Positions 26,210 to 35,602 are shown, counted from the first letter of the stretch. The stretch is 64,000 nt of DNA from Acetobacteraceae bacterium (GCA_003506895.1 DNXO01000020.1:133095-197094); one strand, 5' to 3'. Program-made: numbers and translations. The notes: generated by a model not told the origin, from the letters alone.

Positions 26210-27753
26210 CCCTGGCCTGTCGTCAGCAGGTGCCACCAGTGCACCAGGCCGTCCGGGGCGAAATACCCGGCGAGGAGCGCCAGACCGAGCGGTAGCCAGG
26301 CGGGGGAGGGAGAAAGGCTGACAGCGAAGGGACGAATCGCGAGAAGGACCGGAACGAAAGCCGCGCCGATCGGTAGCAGAAGCCAGGCATGGTGGTCCGC
26401 CAGAGCGAGGGTAATCAGGACAAGGCCGGGGAAGACGCCCAGCGGGGGTACTCCGGCAAGGGCGACGGTGGACATTGCAGCGGTCGGTTGGTTGGTAAGC
26501 CGCGTGGCGGCGCGGGTCAGGATTAAAAGCGTCAGCAGCACGAGGGCGGCAAACCGCCCGTCAGGTGTGCCGAGGCAAAGGGCGACGGCGGCGATGCTGG
26601 TTTGGATGAGCTGTAGCAATGCGATGCTCCGGCGCCGGCTGAGTTCGACAACACAGGCGGCAAGGGCGGCGAGGGCGATGGTAAGACCCAGCGCGGTGGC
26701 GGCTGGAGGCCAGGGCGCCTGGATCACGAGACGCAGCAGCAGGATGGCCAGCGGGACGGCGAGCTCCGGGACGGCCGCGGCGATGGCGACGATGCCGGCG
26801 AAGAGGCAGAAATATCCCAGGATCGTGGGTTGTGCGGCAATCAGCGGCAGGCCGAACAGCAAAACGCCGGCGCCCACGAAAGCCAGAACCGCGCCGTCCA
26901 GCCGCCGGTTCAGGACGGGCAAGAAATGCGTCCCAATCGCCGCCAGGACAGCGAGCCAGGTCGCAACCGGTTGAGAGGAACAGGCGGCGAGGACAACAAA
27001 TGTGCTCGTGAGAAGTGCCAGGACCCGGGTCAACGGCGCCAAAGCGGCTTTGTTTCTTCGGGCGTAAGACTGGAACACCGCGTCCAGGCCAAGCAGCGGT
27101 GCGAACGCGGAGGAAAGAGGAGCCAGTGGCACCAGCACAGCGGCGGCAAGCACCGCCATCGATGCAGCAAGGTCGAGATAGGGCAGCCAGCCTCGCGCGA
27201 CCAGCCAACGCCTCGGCGGATGGCTCGGACGCTGGCGGTTGTAGTGACGGTGAAGCACGAGACCGACGCCGAACGGGAGTGGCAACGCGCAACATGCCCC
27301 AACGAGAAGCGGACTGATGCTGGCGGTGAAACAACCTGCCAACACGATCCCGTTCTGCATCCCCACCAGCGCCATCACCCGCATCCACGCGCTCCGGCGG
27401 GTGGCGGCGAGGAGAACCCCCAGCAGCAGGACGGACAGCGGCAGGGCAAGAATCCCCTGTGACTGACACAGCACCGTCAGGATCGCCGCGGCAGCCATGG
27501 CAGGCTTCATCCCGCCGATGGGCAGAGTCCGTGGCGGTGGCGCGATGAGGCGGCCAGGGACGAACCAAACCAAGGCGGCAAGCAGTAAAGGGGGAAGGGC
27601 CAGCAGCGGCTGGTGGACCGCGATCGCCGCGCCGGCCGTCGCCGCCGACTGAATGGCCAGCAGGATCGCCGCCGCGGGGACCTGCCGGATACCAAGCAGG
27701 GCGAACCCCATCACCAGAGCCAATCCTGGCATCGCCTGGGCGAGTGCGGTCAT
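26206..27753 (-). CDS. Fusion of HyfE-like and HyfF/NuoN-like membrane subunits
   Basis: 515 residues, almost entirely membrane helices. Residues 1-175 resemble HyfE: the NuoK-like helix reads LVGMQNGIVLAGCF (HyfE has ENGIF), but the membrane Glu expected after ISPLL is missing (VGACCALP). Residues from about 190 resemble the antiporter-like HyfF: GLDAVFQSYARRNK, LGYFCLFAGIVAIAAAVPEL, RRRSIALLQLIQTSIAAVALCLG and LAGVPPLGVFPGLVLI. The order HyfE-HyfF matches hyf operons, so this is a gene fusion. Four-base overlaps at both ends. Confidence 0.7.
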   Translation of the reverse strand: MTALAQAMPGLALVMGFALLGIRQVPAAAILLAIQSAATAGAAIAVHQPLLALPPLLLAALVWFVPGRLIAPPPRTLPIGGMKPAMAAAAILTVLCQSQGILALPLSVLLLGVLLAATRRSAWMRVMALVGMQNGIVLAGCFTASISPLLVGACCALPLPFGVGLVLHRHYNRQRPSHPPRRWLVARGWLPYLDLAASMAVLAAAVLVPLAPLSSAFAPLLGLDAVFQSYARRNKAALAPLTRVLALLTSTFVVLAACSSQPVATWLAVLAAIGTHFLPVLNRRLDGAVLAFVGAGVLLFGLPLIAAQPTILGYFCLFAGIVAIAAAVPELAVPLAILLLRLVIQAPWPPAATALGLTIALAALAACVVELSRRRSIALLQLIQTSIAAVALCLGTPDGRFAALVLLTLLILTRAATRLTNQPTAAMSTVALAGVPPLGVFPGLVLITLALADHHAWLLLPIGAAFVPVLLAIRPFAVSLSPSPAWLPLGLALLAGYFAPDGLVHWWHLLTTGQG

Positions 27754-28655
27754 GCCATCCCCGCACTGGCCAGGACCATGATCACGGCAAGCAGGGCGAG
27801 CAGAGCGGCAACCCCGAAGACCCCGGGCAGGCTATGCCGAGGGATACGGCCGAACAGAGCCGATAACGCGGCCAGCGCCAGCACGATGGCGATCAGCTTC
27901 ACCAACCAAACACCAAGTCCGATCAGCCAGGCCAGCGGTCCGCTATCCGCCGAGGCAATTCCGACGGGCAGGAAAATCCCGCCGATCAGATCGATCCATG
28001 TCAGCCGCCGTAGCCATCCGGCCGCCAGCGCCAGCGCAAGCTCGATGCCGCCCAGGCTGTCGTCCGGTAGCGCGGTGTCGGTGACCAGAATTGTCCCAAG
28101 GGCGATGAGCGCGATCAACGACGCGGCCGCGGGCATCAGCATGCCCTCCCGCTGCTGGGCGATCATGGAATCGAGATTGAGCGTTCCCGCCATCAACGCC
28201 ACGGCCAACACCGACAGCATCGCCGCCGGCTCCACGATGACGGCAAGGGCACTGGCGCTTTGCTGCCGAAGCCCCGATCGGCCCCCGCCCGAATCCAGCG
28301 TCGCCAGAGCCGTTGTCGCCCGGGCGAGGGCCAGCAGGGAGACAATCACCACCACATCGGCCACTGGGGACAGGGTGGTGAACAGGGCAAACGACGGCAC
28401 CAGGATGGCCGCCGTCAGGGTCACGCCGAAGCCGATCGCCGGGGCGACATGCGAAACCGCCGAGGTGCTTTCGAGCATCGCCGGGGTTTTGCGGGACAGA
28501 CGTATCAACTCCCGCCAAGGCAGCGGAATGGGCGGTCCTGACTGGCCGTTGAGCCTGGCTTCCAGCCAGCCGGTGACACCGGCCAGCGTCGGCGCCGCAG
28601 CCAGGATCAGCAGGATATGGAGGACTTGCGCGACGAACGGCAGGACGATGCTCAT
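27750..28655 (-). CDS. HyfC/NuoH-like membrane subunit
   Basis: 301 residues, about eight helices. GWLEARLNGQSGPPIPLPWRELIRL corresponds to the NuoH/HyfC loop R-x-x-G-P-x-x-x-Q-P-x-x-D. TALATLDSGGG aligns with the following LDtG segment, but the conserved S-R-E-M stretch reads RQQSASAL. Later, IELALALAAGWLRRLTWIDLIG replaces the E-L-T-M-I-H-E region, so several acidic channel residues of the quinone or proton path are absent. ATG 28655 overlaps the upstream stop by four bases. Confidence 0.82.
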   Translation of the reverse strand: MSIVLPFVAQVLHILLILAAAPTLAGVTGWLEARLNGQSGPPIPLPWRELIRLSRKTPAMLESTSAVSHVAPAIGFGVTLTAAILVPSFALFTTLSPVADVVVIVSLLALARATTALATLDSGGGRSGLRQQSASALAVIVEPAAMLSVLAVALMAGTLNLDSMIAQQREGMLMPAAASLIALIALGTILVTDTALPDDSLGGIELALALAAGWLRRLTWIDLIGGIFLPVGIASADSGPLAWLIGLGVWLVKLIAIVLALAALSALFGRIPRHSLPGVFGVAALLALLAVIMVLASAGMA

Positions 28656-30421
28656 CCGCTGACCCCAATGGCCAGCAGCAATACCGCGAAGGCAATCAGG
28701 ATCAGCCAGGGGCCGCTTATCTTTGGAAGCGGCGGAAGGTTCGGAAGCCGGACCCGGGTCGGTATCCGCGGGCGGGGCAGGTCGGGCAGGAAGCCCGCGC
28801 CAGCGGATTGGGCGGACGGTTCGCCGAACGGGAGACCGATCTCGGGCGGGAAACCATCCAGCCATGGACCGGCGATTTTTGCCTCCCGCCGTGCCCGCTT
28901 GGGCAGCACCATCGCGCCGGTGGTCGTCAAGGCCGCCAGAGCGATGATCACCAGGACCGTATAACCGGGCGAACCGGCCGGTGCTGACGGGAGTGCGGTT
29001 CCAAGCAAGTCGTGGGCGGCGGGTTCCGCCAGCAGCCAGAGTATCTGGTTCGGCAGGATACCGGCCAGGATCGACGCGCCGGCAAGGGTCAGCAGGATGC
29101 TGCGAACCGTTGACGCGGTTTCCCGAGCGCCCGCCCCGCGCGGGGTTCGTGGGCGGCCGAGAATGGCGATACCGGCGATCCGGATGGAGGCCGTCGTCGC
29201 CAGTGCCGCGGTCAGGGCCAGGGATGCGGCGAGCAGGGCCAGGGGAAGTTGCGAAATCAGGCCTCCGGTGCGGGGGGCTGACAGAATCGACTGGAACGAA
29301 AGCCACATGCCGAAGAAGCCGAGACCGGGCGGCAGCGCGGACAGGGCTAATAACCCGGCGGACAATGCCGCGGACGTTCCCGGCATAAGGTGGATCAAAC
29401 CGCCGAGACGGGCGAGTCGGAACGTGCCGGCGCCGGCACCGATCGCATGGGCGGCGAGGACCGTCAGCGTACCGGCGAGGGCTGATCCGATGATGGCCAG
29501 GAAGGTCGCATTCAGTGCGAAGCTGGCGGCGGCCGGAAGGTCGGCGGCTCTTGCGATCAGAAAAAGGCCGATGCTGGCGGTAGAAAGGCCCGACTGGCGG
29601 CCGATAAGAGCATTGGCCGCGGTGTCGATATCGGGGGCCGCCGCGGCGCGCCACGCTTGAACGGCGGCAACGATGCATCCGCCAAGCAGCGGGATGAAGC
29701 CGCACCAGGGTTGGATGGCCGTCGCTGACAGGTCGGCCGTCAGGCGGAGCAGAAGGTAGGAACCAAGCGGGACCGCCAGGCCGGCGGTCAGCGTGTCGGT
29801 GGTCCAACTGTGTTTGATCGAGCGCGGCCAGAGCATCGTGGCTATCGCGGTGACGGTCAGGATCAGGGTAGCGGCGGCACGCAGCGGATCGGCCGGCGCC
29901 GTGCGGATCGCGTCGAAACGCGGCGGGTAACCGGGTGGGGTCAGAAGACACACCGCGGCCAGGATCATGAACGGGGCGGCGATGGCGCGTGGGCAGATCG
30001 ACGCGGAGATCGTGGCGAGACCCAACGTCAGGACCATTCCGTCGGCCGCGAGCAAAGCCAGCGCGGTACCGCCGATAGAGAATGCCGTGGTGCGGATGCC
30101 GTCCGATCGTGGAACCTGCGTGCCGGCAGCCTGGAACGCGGCGATGGCGGTTCCAATCAGGAAAGTCAGTATGAGGAAGGCCAGCGATAGTGGGTCGAGT
30201 GCGAAATGAAGCGACAGGCCAGGCGGCCCAAGCGGCAGTGTCAGGACAACGGTTTCAGCTCGGGTGATCAGCGGCGGAAGGCACAGCAACGCGCCGAGGC
30301 CGCAGAACATGGTCGTCAGGAAGCTGCCCGACGTCCCGGGCAACCGGGTGGTTAGCGTGCCCAGCGTCAGCAGGGCAACGGACGTCACGATAAGGAACAG
30401 GAGGATCGGGTCGCTCACCAC
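28652..30421 (-). CDS. HyfB/NuoL-like antiporter-type membrane subunit
   Basis: 589 residues, 14 or more helices. LSLHFALDPLSLAFLILTFLIG is the opening of the Mrp-antiporter/NuoL/HyfB family, LSALPPGLGFFGMWLSFQSIL matches its LPPLxGFxSEW segment, and IAILGRPRTPRGAGARET matches the HyfB cytoplasmic loop. The helix-5 Glu expected in a W-E motif is not seen (GLATISASICP). The last 90 residues form a cytoplasmic Pro-rich loop and a final helix. First gene of the operon, start GTG or ATG near 30421, divergent from the alcohol dehydrogenase. Confidence 0.85.
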   Translation of the reverse strand: MVSDPILLFLIVTSVALLTLGTLTTRLPGTSGSFLTTMFCGLGALLCLPPLITRAETVVLTLPLGPPGLSLHFALDPLSLAFLILTFLIGTAIAAFQAAGTQVPRSDGIRTTAFSIGGTALALLAADGMVLTLGLATISASICPRAIAAPFMILAAVCLLTPPGYPPRFDAIRTAPADPLRAAATLILTVTAIATMLWPRSIKHSWTTDTLTAGLAVPLGSYLLLRLTADLSATAIQPWCGFIPLLGGCIVAAVQAWRAAAAPDIDTAANALIGRQSGLSTASIGLFLIARAADLPAAASFALNATFLAIIGSALAGTLTVLAAHAIGAGAGTFRLARLGGLIHLMPGTSAALSAGLLALSALPPGLGFFGMWLSFQSILSAPRTGGLISQLPLALLAASLALTAALATTASIRIAGIAILGRPRTPRGAGARETASTVRSILLTLAGASILAGILPNQILWLLAEPAAHDLLGTALPSAPAGSPGYTVLVIIALAALTTTGAMVLPKRARREAKIAGPWLDGFPPEIGLPFGEPSAQSAGAGFLPDLPRPRIPTRVRLPNLPPLPKISGPWLILIAFAVLLLAIGVSG

Positions 30422-30559
30422 GGGCAGCGTATCACCGGGCGGTGGATTCGTGATGGGAGATTGGGTGACGAACTCGGGACGGCGTTTCGCCTCCCCATGA
30501 CCATCAAGGGGTATTGATATAGGATCACGGTAACACCGGCTCCGGGGGAGGGATTTTCA

Positions 30560-31678
30560 ATGACATTGCGGTTTCGGGCTGCCGTGCTGGGCGCGCCGGG
30601 CGAGCGGCTTCGGGTTGAAACGGTGGAGGCGGAACAGCCCCGAACCGGCGAGGTGTTGGTCAAGATCGGCGCCGCCGGGTTGTGCCACACCGATCTGGAG
30701 GTAATCGAAGGACAACTGGTCTATCCGATGCCGATCGTGCTGGGGCACGAGGCAGCCGGGACCATCGCGGCGGTGGGGCCTGGAGTCGATCGGGGGCGGG
30801 TGGGCGAGCGTGTAGTGCTGTCCTGGAACCCTCATTGCGGCCGGTGTTTCCATTGCGAACGCGGGCAGCCGATCCTGTGCGACAAATACGTCTCTCAGGG
30901 GCCGGCGGCGGTGACGTTCGAGGGCTCGACCCGGCTGAGCCTTGGTGGCGTGCCGGTGCGGACGATGATGCACATCGCCGGGTTCGCTGAATACGCAATC
31001 GTAACCGATGCCTGCGCGGTGGCAATTCCGGCGGCGATGCCGCTGGACCGTGCGTGTCTGCTGGGCTGCGGTGTATTGACGGGTGTCGGCGCGGCCACCC
31101 GGATCGCCGGGCTGCGCTATGGCGATACCGCGATGGTTATCGGCTGTGGGGCCGTGGGGTTGTCGGCGGTGCAGGGTGCGAGGCTGGCGGGGGCGTCTCG
31201 GATCATCGCCATCGATCTGAACGACGCCAAGCTGGCGATGGCCAGGGAGGTTGGAGCGACCCATACAGTGAACGCCCGCGATGCCGATCCGGTGGCCGAG
31301 GTGCAGGCCCTGACCGGTGGGCGTGGCGCGGATTGCGTGCTGGAAGCGGCGGGAAACGAGACGTCATTCCGGTTGTCCGTGGAAGCCTGCCGCACCGGTG
31401 GTGAGATCGTCTGGCTGGGCAAGGTCGGCGTGAACCAGGATGTTTCATTCCGCTGGGGTTCTTTGATGGGTGAGAAACGGATCACCCGGTCCAGTTACGG
31501 CGGCGCCCGGACGGCGACGGATTTTCCGGCCCTGGCGCGGTCCTACCTGCGCGGGGACCTGAAACTCGACAGGTTGATCACGCACCGAATCGGGCTGGAC
31601 GAGATCAATCGTGGATTCGACGATCTGAGGGCAGGGCGGTCGATCCGTTCGGTCATCATGTTCGGAGACGCGTTATGA
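30560..31678 (+). CDS. Zn-dependent alcohol dehydrogenase (MDR family)
   Basis: 372 residues. Catalytic zinc ligands are Cys42 (GLCHTD) and His63 with Glu64 (LGHEAAG), plus Cys near 171 (LLGCGVLTG). The structural zinc loop has Cys93, 96, 99 and 107. The coenzyme site is VIGCGAVGLSAVQGARLAGASRIIAIDL, with the terminal Asp favouring NAD. A GGGGGAGGG ribosome-binding site precedes the ATG. It resembles the class III/aryl-alcohol dehydrogenase group; the substrate is open. Overlaps the DUF6166 gene by four bases. Confidence 0.9.
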   Translation: MTLRFRAAVLGAPGERLRVETVEAEQPRTGEVLVKIGAAGLCHTDLEVIEGQLVYPMPIVLGHEAAGTIAAVGPGVDRGRVGERVVLSWNPHCGRCFHCERGQPILCDKYVSQGPAAVTFEGSTRLSLGGVPVRTMMHIAGFAEYAIVTDACAVAIPAAMPLDRACLLGCGVLTGVGAATRIAGLRYGDTAMVIGCGAVGLSAVQGARLAGASRIIAIDLNDAKLAMAREVGATHTVNARDADPVAEVQALTGGRGADCVLEAAGNETSFRLSVEACRTGGEIVWLGKVGVNQDVSFRWGSLMGEKRITRSSYGGARTATDFPALARSYLRGDLKLDRLITHRIGLDEINRGFDDLRAGRSIRSVIMFGDAL

Positions 31679-31974
31679 AGACCTATGAAGGCGAGCGGAC
31701 CCTGCGAGGGATCAAGGTGACGGTCGATGGGGCACCGCTGCCGCCCCGGTTCGATATACAGGTATTCAACAAAACCGGCTTCGAATGGACCTATGACGGG
31801 CCGGGGCCGCGCCAATTGGCACTGGCCTTGCTGGCGGATCACCTTGGCGACGACGCAAAAGCCCTGGCCCTCAGCGAGGGATTCATGCGGCATCTTGTCG
31901 CCTACCTGGATAACGCCTGGCTTTTGACGTCGGCGGATCTCAATGAGGTGCTGGCGGAAATGGGGGGCGTTTAG
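31675..31974 (+). CDS. DUF6166 domain protein
   Basis: 99 residues matching the DUF6166 pattern: an opening YEGERTLRGIKVTVDG, the block GFEWTYDGPGPRQLALALLADHLGDD and a helical end. Function is unknown; members occur widely as small soluble proteins. The start overlaps the alcohol dehydrogenase stop by ATGA, so the two are co-translated. It ends with a 4-base convergent overlap with the DsbA-like gene. Confidence 0.75.
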   Translation: MKTYEGERTLRGIKVTVDGAPLPPRFDIQVFNKTGFEWTYDGPGPRQLALALLADHLGDDAKALALSEGFMRHLVAYLDNAWLLTSADLNEVLAEMGGV

Positions 31975-32690
31975 CCCTTCCGAGCTTCCGCGACGACTCG
32001 TTGTAACTCCTGCAAGTCCACCGCGCCCGGGATGAGTTCATTACCCACGACCAGTGCCGGGGTTCCCTGGATGCCGAGTTCATGCGCGAGTTTCAAGTTG
32101 GCATCGATCCTGGCCTGGGTGGCCGGGTCGGCCATGTCCTTCGTCATCTGCGGCCAATCCAGGCCTAAACCACGCGCGGCTGCCTCGATCTGCGGCAACG
32201 TCGTGTCCCGAGGCAGTTTCATCACCGCCTCCCGCATTTTGGCATAAGCATTTTGCTTCTGTGCCGCCAGCAGGGCTTTGGTGCCGAGAACACTCGCCGG
32301 CCCGAGAATCGGCAGGTCCTTATAAACCAGCCGCACCTTGCGGTCCTTGGCCAGGAAGCTGTCCATCACCGGCTCCAGCTTGCGGCAGTACGGGCAACGT
32401 GTGTCGAAAAACTCGACGATCGTCACGTCGCCCTTTGCATCGCCCACCGCCGGATCGGCCGGAGTCACCAACTGGGCCTGCGCGATGGCCGCCCGCGACG
32501 CGGCCTGTGACCGCTCGCTCTCATCCGCCTGCAGCGCCACGACCGCATCGCGCAGGATAGACGGGTCCTGTTTCAGCGCATCGCGCACGATCGCCACGAC
32601 CTCTGCCCGTTGCGCCGGCGTGAACTCCGCGGCGGTGGCGGTGCCGAGTCCCGGCAGCATCAGGCATAAAGCAAGCAGCACGCGGATCAT
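31971..32690 (-). CDS. DsbA-family thiol:disulfide oxidoreductase (periplasmic)
   Basis: 239 residues from ATG 32690, with GAGAGGG upstream. Signal peptide MIRVLLALCLMLPGLGTATA, then an N-terminal helical region (about 22-75) as in Com1/ScsC-type DsbA proteins, then a thioredoxin fold with VEFFDTRCPYCRKL (Cys99 and Cys102) and the cis-Pro loop GIQGTPALVVG. It should introduce or shuffle disulfides in periplasmic proteins. The 17 extra residues of the longer frame (start 32741) would bury the signal peptide, so that start is rejected. Confidence 0.9.
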   Translation of the reverse strand: MIRVLLALCLMLPGLGTATAAEFTPAQRAEVVAIVRDALKQDPSILRDAVVALQADESERSQAASRAAIAQAQLVTPADPAVGDAKGDVTIVEFFDTRCPYCRKLEPVMDSFLAKDRKVRLVYKDLPILGPASVLGTKALLAAQKQNAYAKMREAVMKLPRDTTLPQIEAAARGLGLDWPQMTKDMADPATQARIDANLKLAHELGIQGTPALVVGNELIPGAVDLQELQRVVAEARKG

Positions 32691-32869
32691 CAGTATCCCT
32701 CTCGACGGCATCGACCGGTTAAGCTCTGGAATGGCGGCCAAGGCAAGTCAAACCAGCGGATGGTTGCCGCTGATGCGGAAGCCGTCTATGGCACCGTCCT
32801 CGAACGGCGAGACGCGGCGCCGAGAACCCAGAATGATTGGCGAACCCGGTGACTGGCGAGACCGACACG

Positions 32870-34327
32870 ATGACCGACCTGCATCAATCAACGACCCGCG
32901 GCGCGCGCCGGCGTGCCGCCAGGGCTGCCTTGGCTTTTATGGTCTTGCTGCAAGGCTGCTCCACCGCCGACAAGGTTTCCGATGCGCTGATGGGAACCGG
33001 ACCGGTCCCCGGGCAGCAGGGCTACGTCACTGGTTTCCTGGGTGGCGTTGTCGCCGATGAACCGCGCGCTGTGCTCGCCGGACGAGAAATGCTTTCCGCG
33101 GGCGGCACCGCCGCCGACGCCGCGGCCGCTGTCGCGCTGACGTTGGCCGTGACGCTTCCGTCCCGTGCCGGCCTCGGCGGCGGCGGGGCGTGCATCGCCT
33201 ATTTCCCTGACCAGAAATCGCCCAATCAAGGCGTGCCCGAAGCGGTGATGTTCACCCCGCGGGCACCGGCCGCGTCCGGTGCCAACGCGGATCGCCCCGC
33301 GGCGGTGCCGATGATGGCGCGCGGCATTTTCCTGCTGCATGCCCGTTACGGATCGTTGCCGTTCGAGGGCATGTTGGCATCCGCCGAACAGCTCGCTCGC
33401 TTCGGCGTGCCGACCTCACGCGCCCTGGCCAAGGATCTTGCGCTTGTATCCGGCCCGCTGCTGGCCGACCCCGGCGCCCGATCGGTCTTCAGTCAGAACG
33501 GCACGGTGCTGACCGAGGGCCAGGCCCTGCGCCAATCGGACCTCGGCGGCACGCTGGCTCAACTGCGTGTCAGCGGCGTCGGCGACATGTATCAGGGTTC
33601 CTTGGCTCGGCGTATCGAGCAGGCGTCGTCGGTGATCGGCGGTCCGGTCCAGCTTTCGGACCTGCGGTCGGCGCTGCCAAAGCTGACCCCGGTACTGTCG
33701 CGCGACTTCCATAATGACAAGGTCGCGTTCCTTCCGCCGCCCGCCGATGGCGGGTTGGCGGCCGAGGCCGCTTTCGACGTCCTGGCGAACAATCCCACCG
33801 ATATGGCCGCTGCCTCTGCCCACGCGCTGGCGGTGGTGGCACGTTATCGGGCAGGCGGTGTGACGCCGGCCGAGGCGCTGGCGACCAATGACGCCCCGCC
33901 CGCTGCGGTGGTGTATCCAGCCTCCACCGGTTTCGTGACAATGGACCGCGATGGCAACACCGTGGCCTGTGCGCTGACGATGGACAATCTGTTCGGCACC
34001 GGCCGGATCATGCCGGGCCTGGGTATTCTGGCCGCCGCATCGCCATCCGCCGTATCGCCGCCGCTGTTGTCGGCCGGGTTGGTATGGAACGACAATATCA
34101 AGGCGTTCCGCGCTGCCGCGAGTGGGTCTGGCCAGGATGGCGCCCCGCTCGCGGTCGCCGCCGCGTTGATGGACACCCTGAAGACAAAGCGCCCGATGAG
34201 CGCGCCGGTTCCGGAGCCCGGCCGAGCCAATGTGATCGCTTGCGGCGAGTATCTGCCACGCGAGAACGGGTCTTGCGGCTGGGCGAACGACCCAAGGGGC
34301 TATGGCTTGGCCATGGGGGCAAACTGA
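32870..34327 (+). CDS. Gamma-glutamyltransferase-like lipoprotein, active site altered
   Basis: 485 residues from ATG 32870; an upstream TTG adds 11 residues. The signal peptide ends in a lipobox, MVLLQGCSTADK. The GGT fold is visible: AGREMLSAGGTAADAAAAVALTLAVTLPSRAGLGGGG and a C-terminal block STGFVTMDRDGNTVACALTMDNLFGTGRIMPGLGIL. In active GGT the nucleophile is the first Thr of T-T-H-x-S-V-x-D; here that stretch is S-T-G-F-V-T-M-D, so it may be Ser, shifted, or inactive. It is shorter than typical GGT (about 560). A glutathione or gamma-glutamyl peptide role is inferred from fold only. Confidence 0.75.
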   Translation: MTDLHQSTTRGARRRAARAALAFMVLLQGCSTADKVSDALMGTGPVPGQQGYVTGFLGGVVADEPRAVLAGREMLSAGGTAADAAAAVALTLAVTLPSRAGLGGGGACIAYFPDQKSPNQGVPEAVMFTPRAPAASGANADRPAAVPMMARGIFLLHARYGSLPFEGMLASAEQLARFGVPTSRALAKDLALVSGPLLADPGARSVFSQNGTVLTEGQALRQSDLGGTLAQLRVSGVGDMYQGSLARRIEQASSVIGGPVQLSDLRSALPKLTPVLSRDFHNDKVAFLPPPADGGLAAEAAFDVLANNPTDMAAASAHALAVVARYRAGGVTPAEALATNDAPPAAVVYPASTGFVTMDRDGNTVACALTMDNLFGTGRIMPGLGILAAASPSAVSPPLLSAGLVWNDNIKAFRAAASGSGQDGAPLAVAAALMDTLKTKRPMSAPVPEPGRANVIACGEYLPRENGSCGWANDPRGYGLAMGAN

Positions 34328-34423
34328 TCGCACCTTCCGTCGTCATGGCTTGGCCTGATATAGGCGTGGGAGCCCGGCGCCGCCTGGCCTACCTGATCCA
34401 CACCCCGTCGCGGATGTAACATC

Positions 34424-35584
34424 ATGGTCCTGAAAATCGGCAAGGGCGCCTCAGCCCCCCCTTTTATCGTGATGGACGTGATTGCCGCGGCAAACGCCCG
34501 CCAGGCCGAACTGGCCCCCGGGGCGCCGCACATCATCCGCATGGAAGTCGGCCAGCCGGGCACCGGGGCGCCGGCCGGTGCCGTGGCCGCGGCACAGGCC
34601 GCCCTGCGCTCCGGCCACCCGCTTGGCTATACCGAGGCGTTCGGCCTCCGGTCGCTGCGCCATCGCATCGCGGCCCACGCCAAGGATTGGTACGGCATCG
34701 AACCGCCGATCGAACGCATCGCCGTCACCGTGGGCGCTTCCGGGGCATTTCCGCTGGCGTTCCTGGCCGCGTTCGACCCCGGCGATCGTATCGCGATGGC
34801 CGCACCCTTCTATCCGCCCTACGTTAATATCCTGACCGCGTTGGGCATGGTTCCCGTGATCATGGAGGCCGGCCCCGAAACCCGCTTTCAGCCCAGCATC
34901 GCGATGCTGGAGGCGCTAGACCCGCGTCCCGACGGCCTGATCGTCGCCAGCCCGTGCAACCCCGCCGGCACTATGCTGCATCGCGACGAACTTGCTGCCA
35001 TCGCGGTCTGGTGCGACCGCAACGGCGTGCGCCTGATCAGCGACGAGATCTACCACGGCCTGAACTATGACAGCCCGATCGCCTCGGCCGCCGAGTTCAG
35101 CGACAGCGCCGTGGTAGTCAACAGTTTCAGCAAATATTTCTCCATGACCGGTTGGCGCATCGGCTGGCTCGTCCTACCGGCGGACCTCGCTCGGCCTGTT
35201 GAGTGCCTGGCGCAAAACCTGTTCATCAGCGCCCCCTATATCGCCCAGGTTGCCGCCGAGGCCGCGTTCGACTGCCACGACGAACTGCGGGCCAATATCG
35301 CCCGCTACCGGCGGTCGCGGGACCATCTGCTGGAGGCATTGCCGAAGGCTGGGTTCTCGCGCCTGTCGCCGGCCGAGGGCGCGTTCTATCTGTTCGCGGA
35401 TATCGGCGACCGTTCGAACGACAGCGCCGCGTTCTGCGCCCGCATGCTGCGGGAGGTTGGCGTGGCGGTCAGCCCTGGCGTGGACTTCGATCGCGGCCGG
35501 GGCAACAGGTTCGTTCGCTTCAGCTATTGCGGGCCCGAGGACGATATGCGCGCGGCCGCGGAGCGGCTGACGCACTGGCAGTAG
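34424..35584 (+). CDS. Pyridoxal-phosphate aminotransferase, class I/II
   Basis: 386 residues, fold type I. MEVGQPGTGAP and LGYTEAFGLRSLRHRIA open it. VTVGASGAFPLAFLAAF binds phosphate, PCNPAGT and ISDEIYHGLNY are the conserved Asn, Asp and Tyr sites, and the PLP lysine is Lys237 in NSFSKYFSMTGWRIGW. The C-terminal FVRFSYCGPEDDMRAA holds the carboxylate-binding Arg. This subgroup includes aspartate/tyrosine-type enzymes; the amino acid used cannot be named from the sequence. Confidence 0.9.
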   Translation: MVLKIGKGASAPPFIVMDVIAAANARQAELAPGAPHIIRMEVGQPGTGAPAGAVAAAQAALRSGHPLGYTEAFGLRSLRHRIAAHAKDWYGIEPPIERIAVTVGASGAFPLAFLAAFDPGDRIAMAAPFYPPYVNILTALGMVPVIMEAGPETRFQPSIAMLEALDPRPDGLIVASPCNPAGTMLHRDELAAIAVWCDRNGVRLISDEIYHGLNYDSPIASAAEFSDSAVVVNSFSKYFSMTGWRIGWLVLPADLARPVECLAQNLFISAPYIAQVAAEAAFDCHDELRANIARYRRSRDHLLEALPKAGFSRLSPAEGAFYLFADIGDRSNDSAAFCARMLREVGVAVSPGVDFDRGRGNRFVRFSYCGPEDDMRAAAERLTHWQ

Positions 35585-35602
35585 AGCGGCGGATCGTCCG
35601 GA

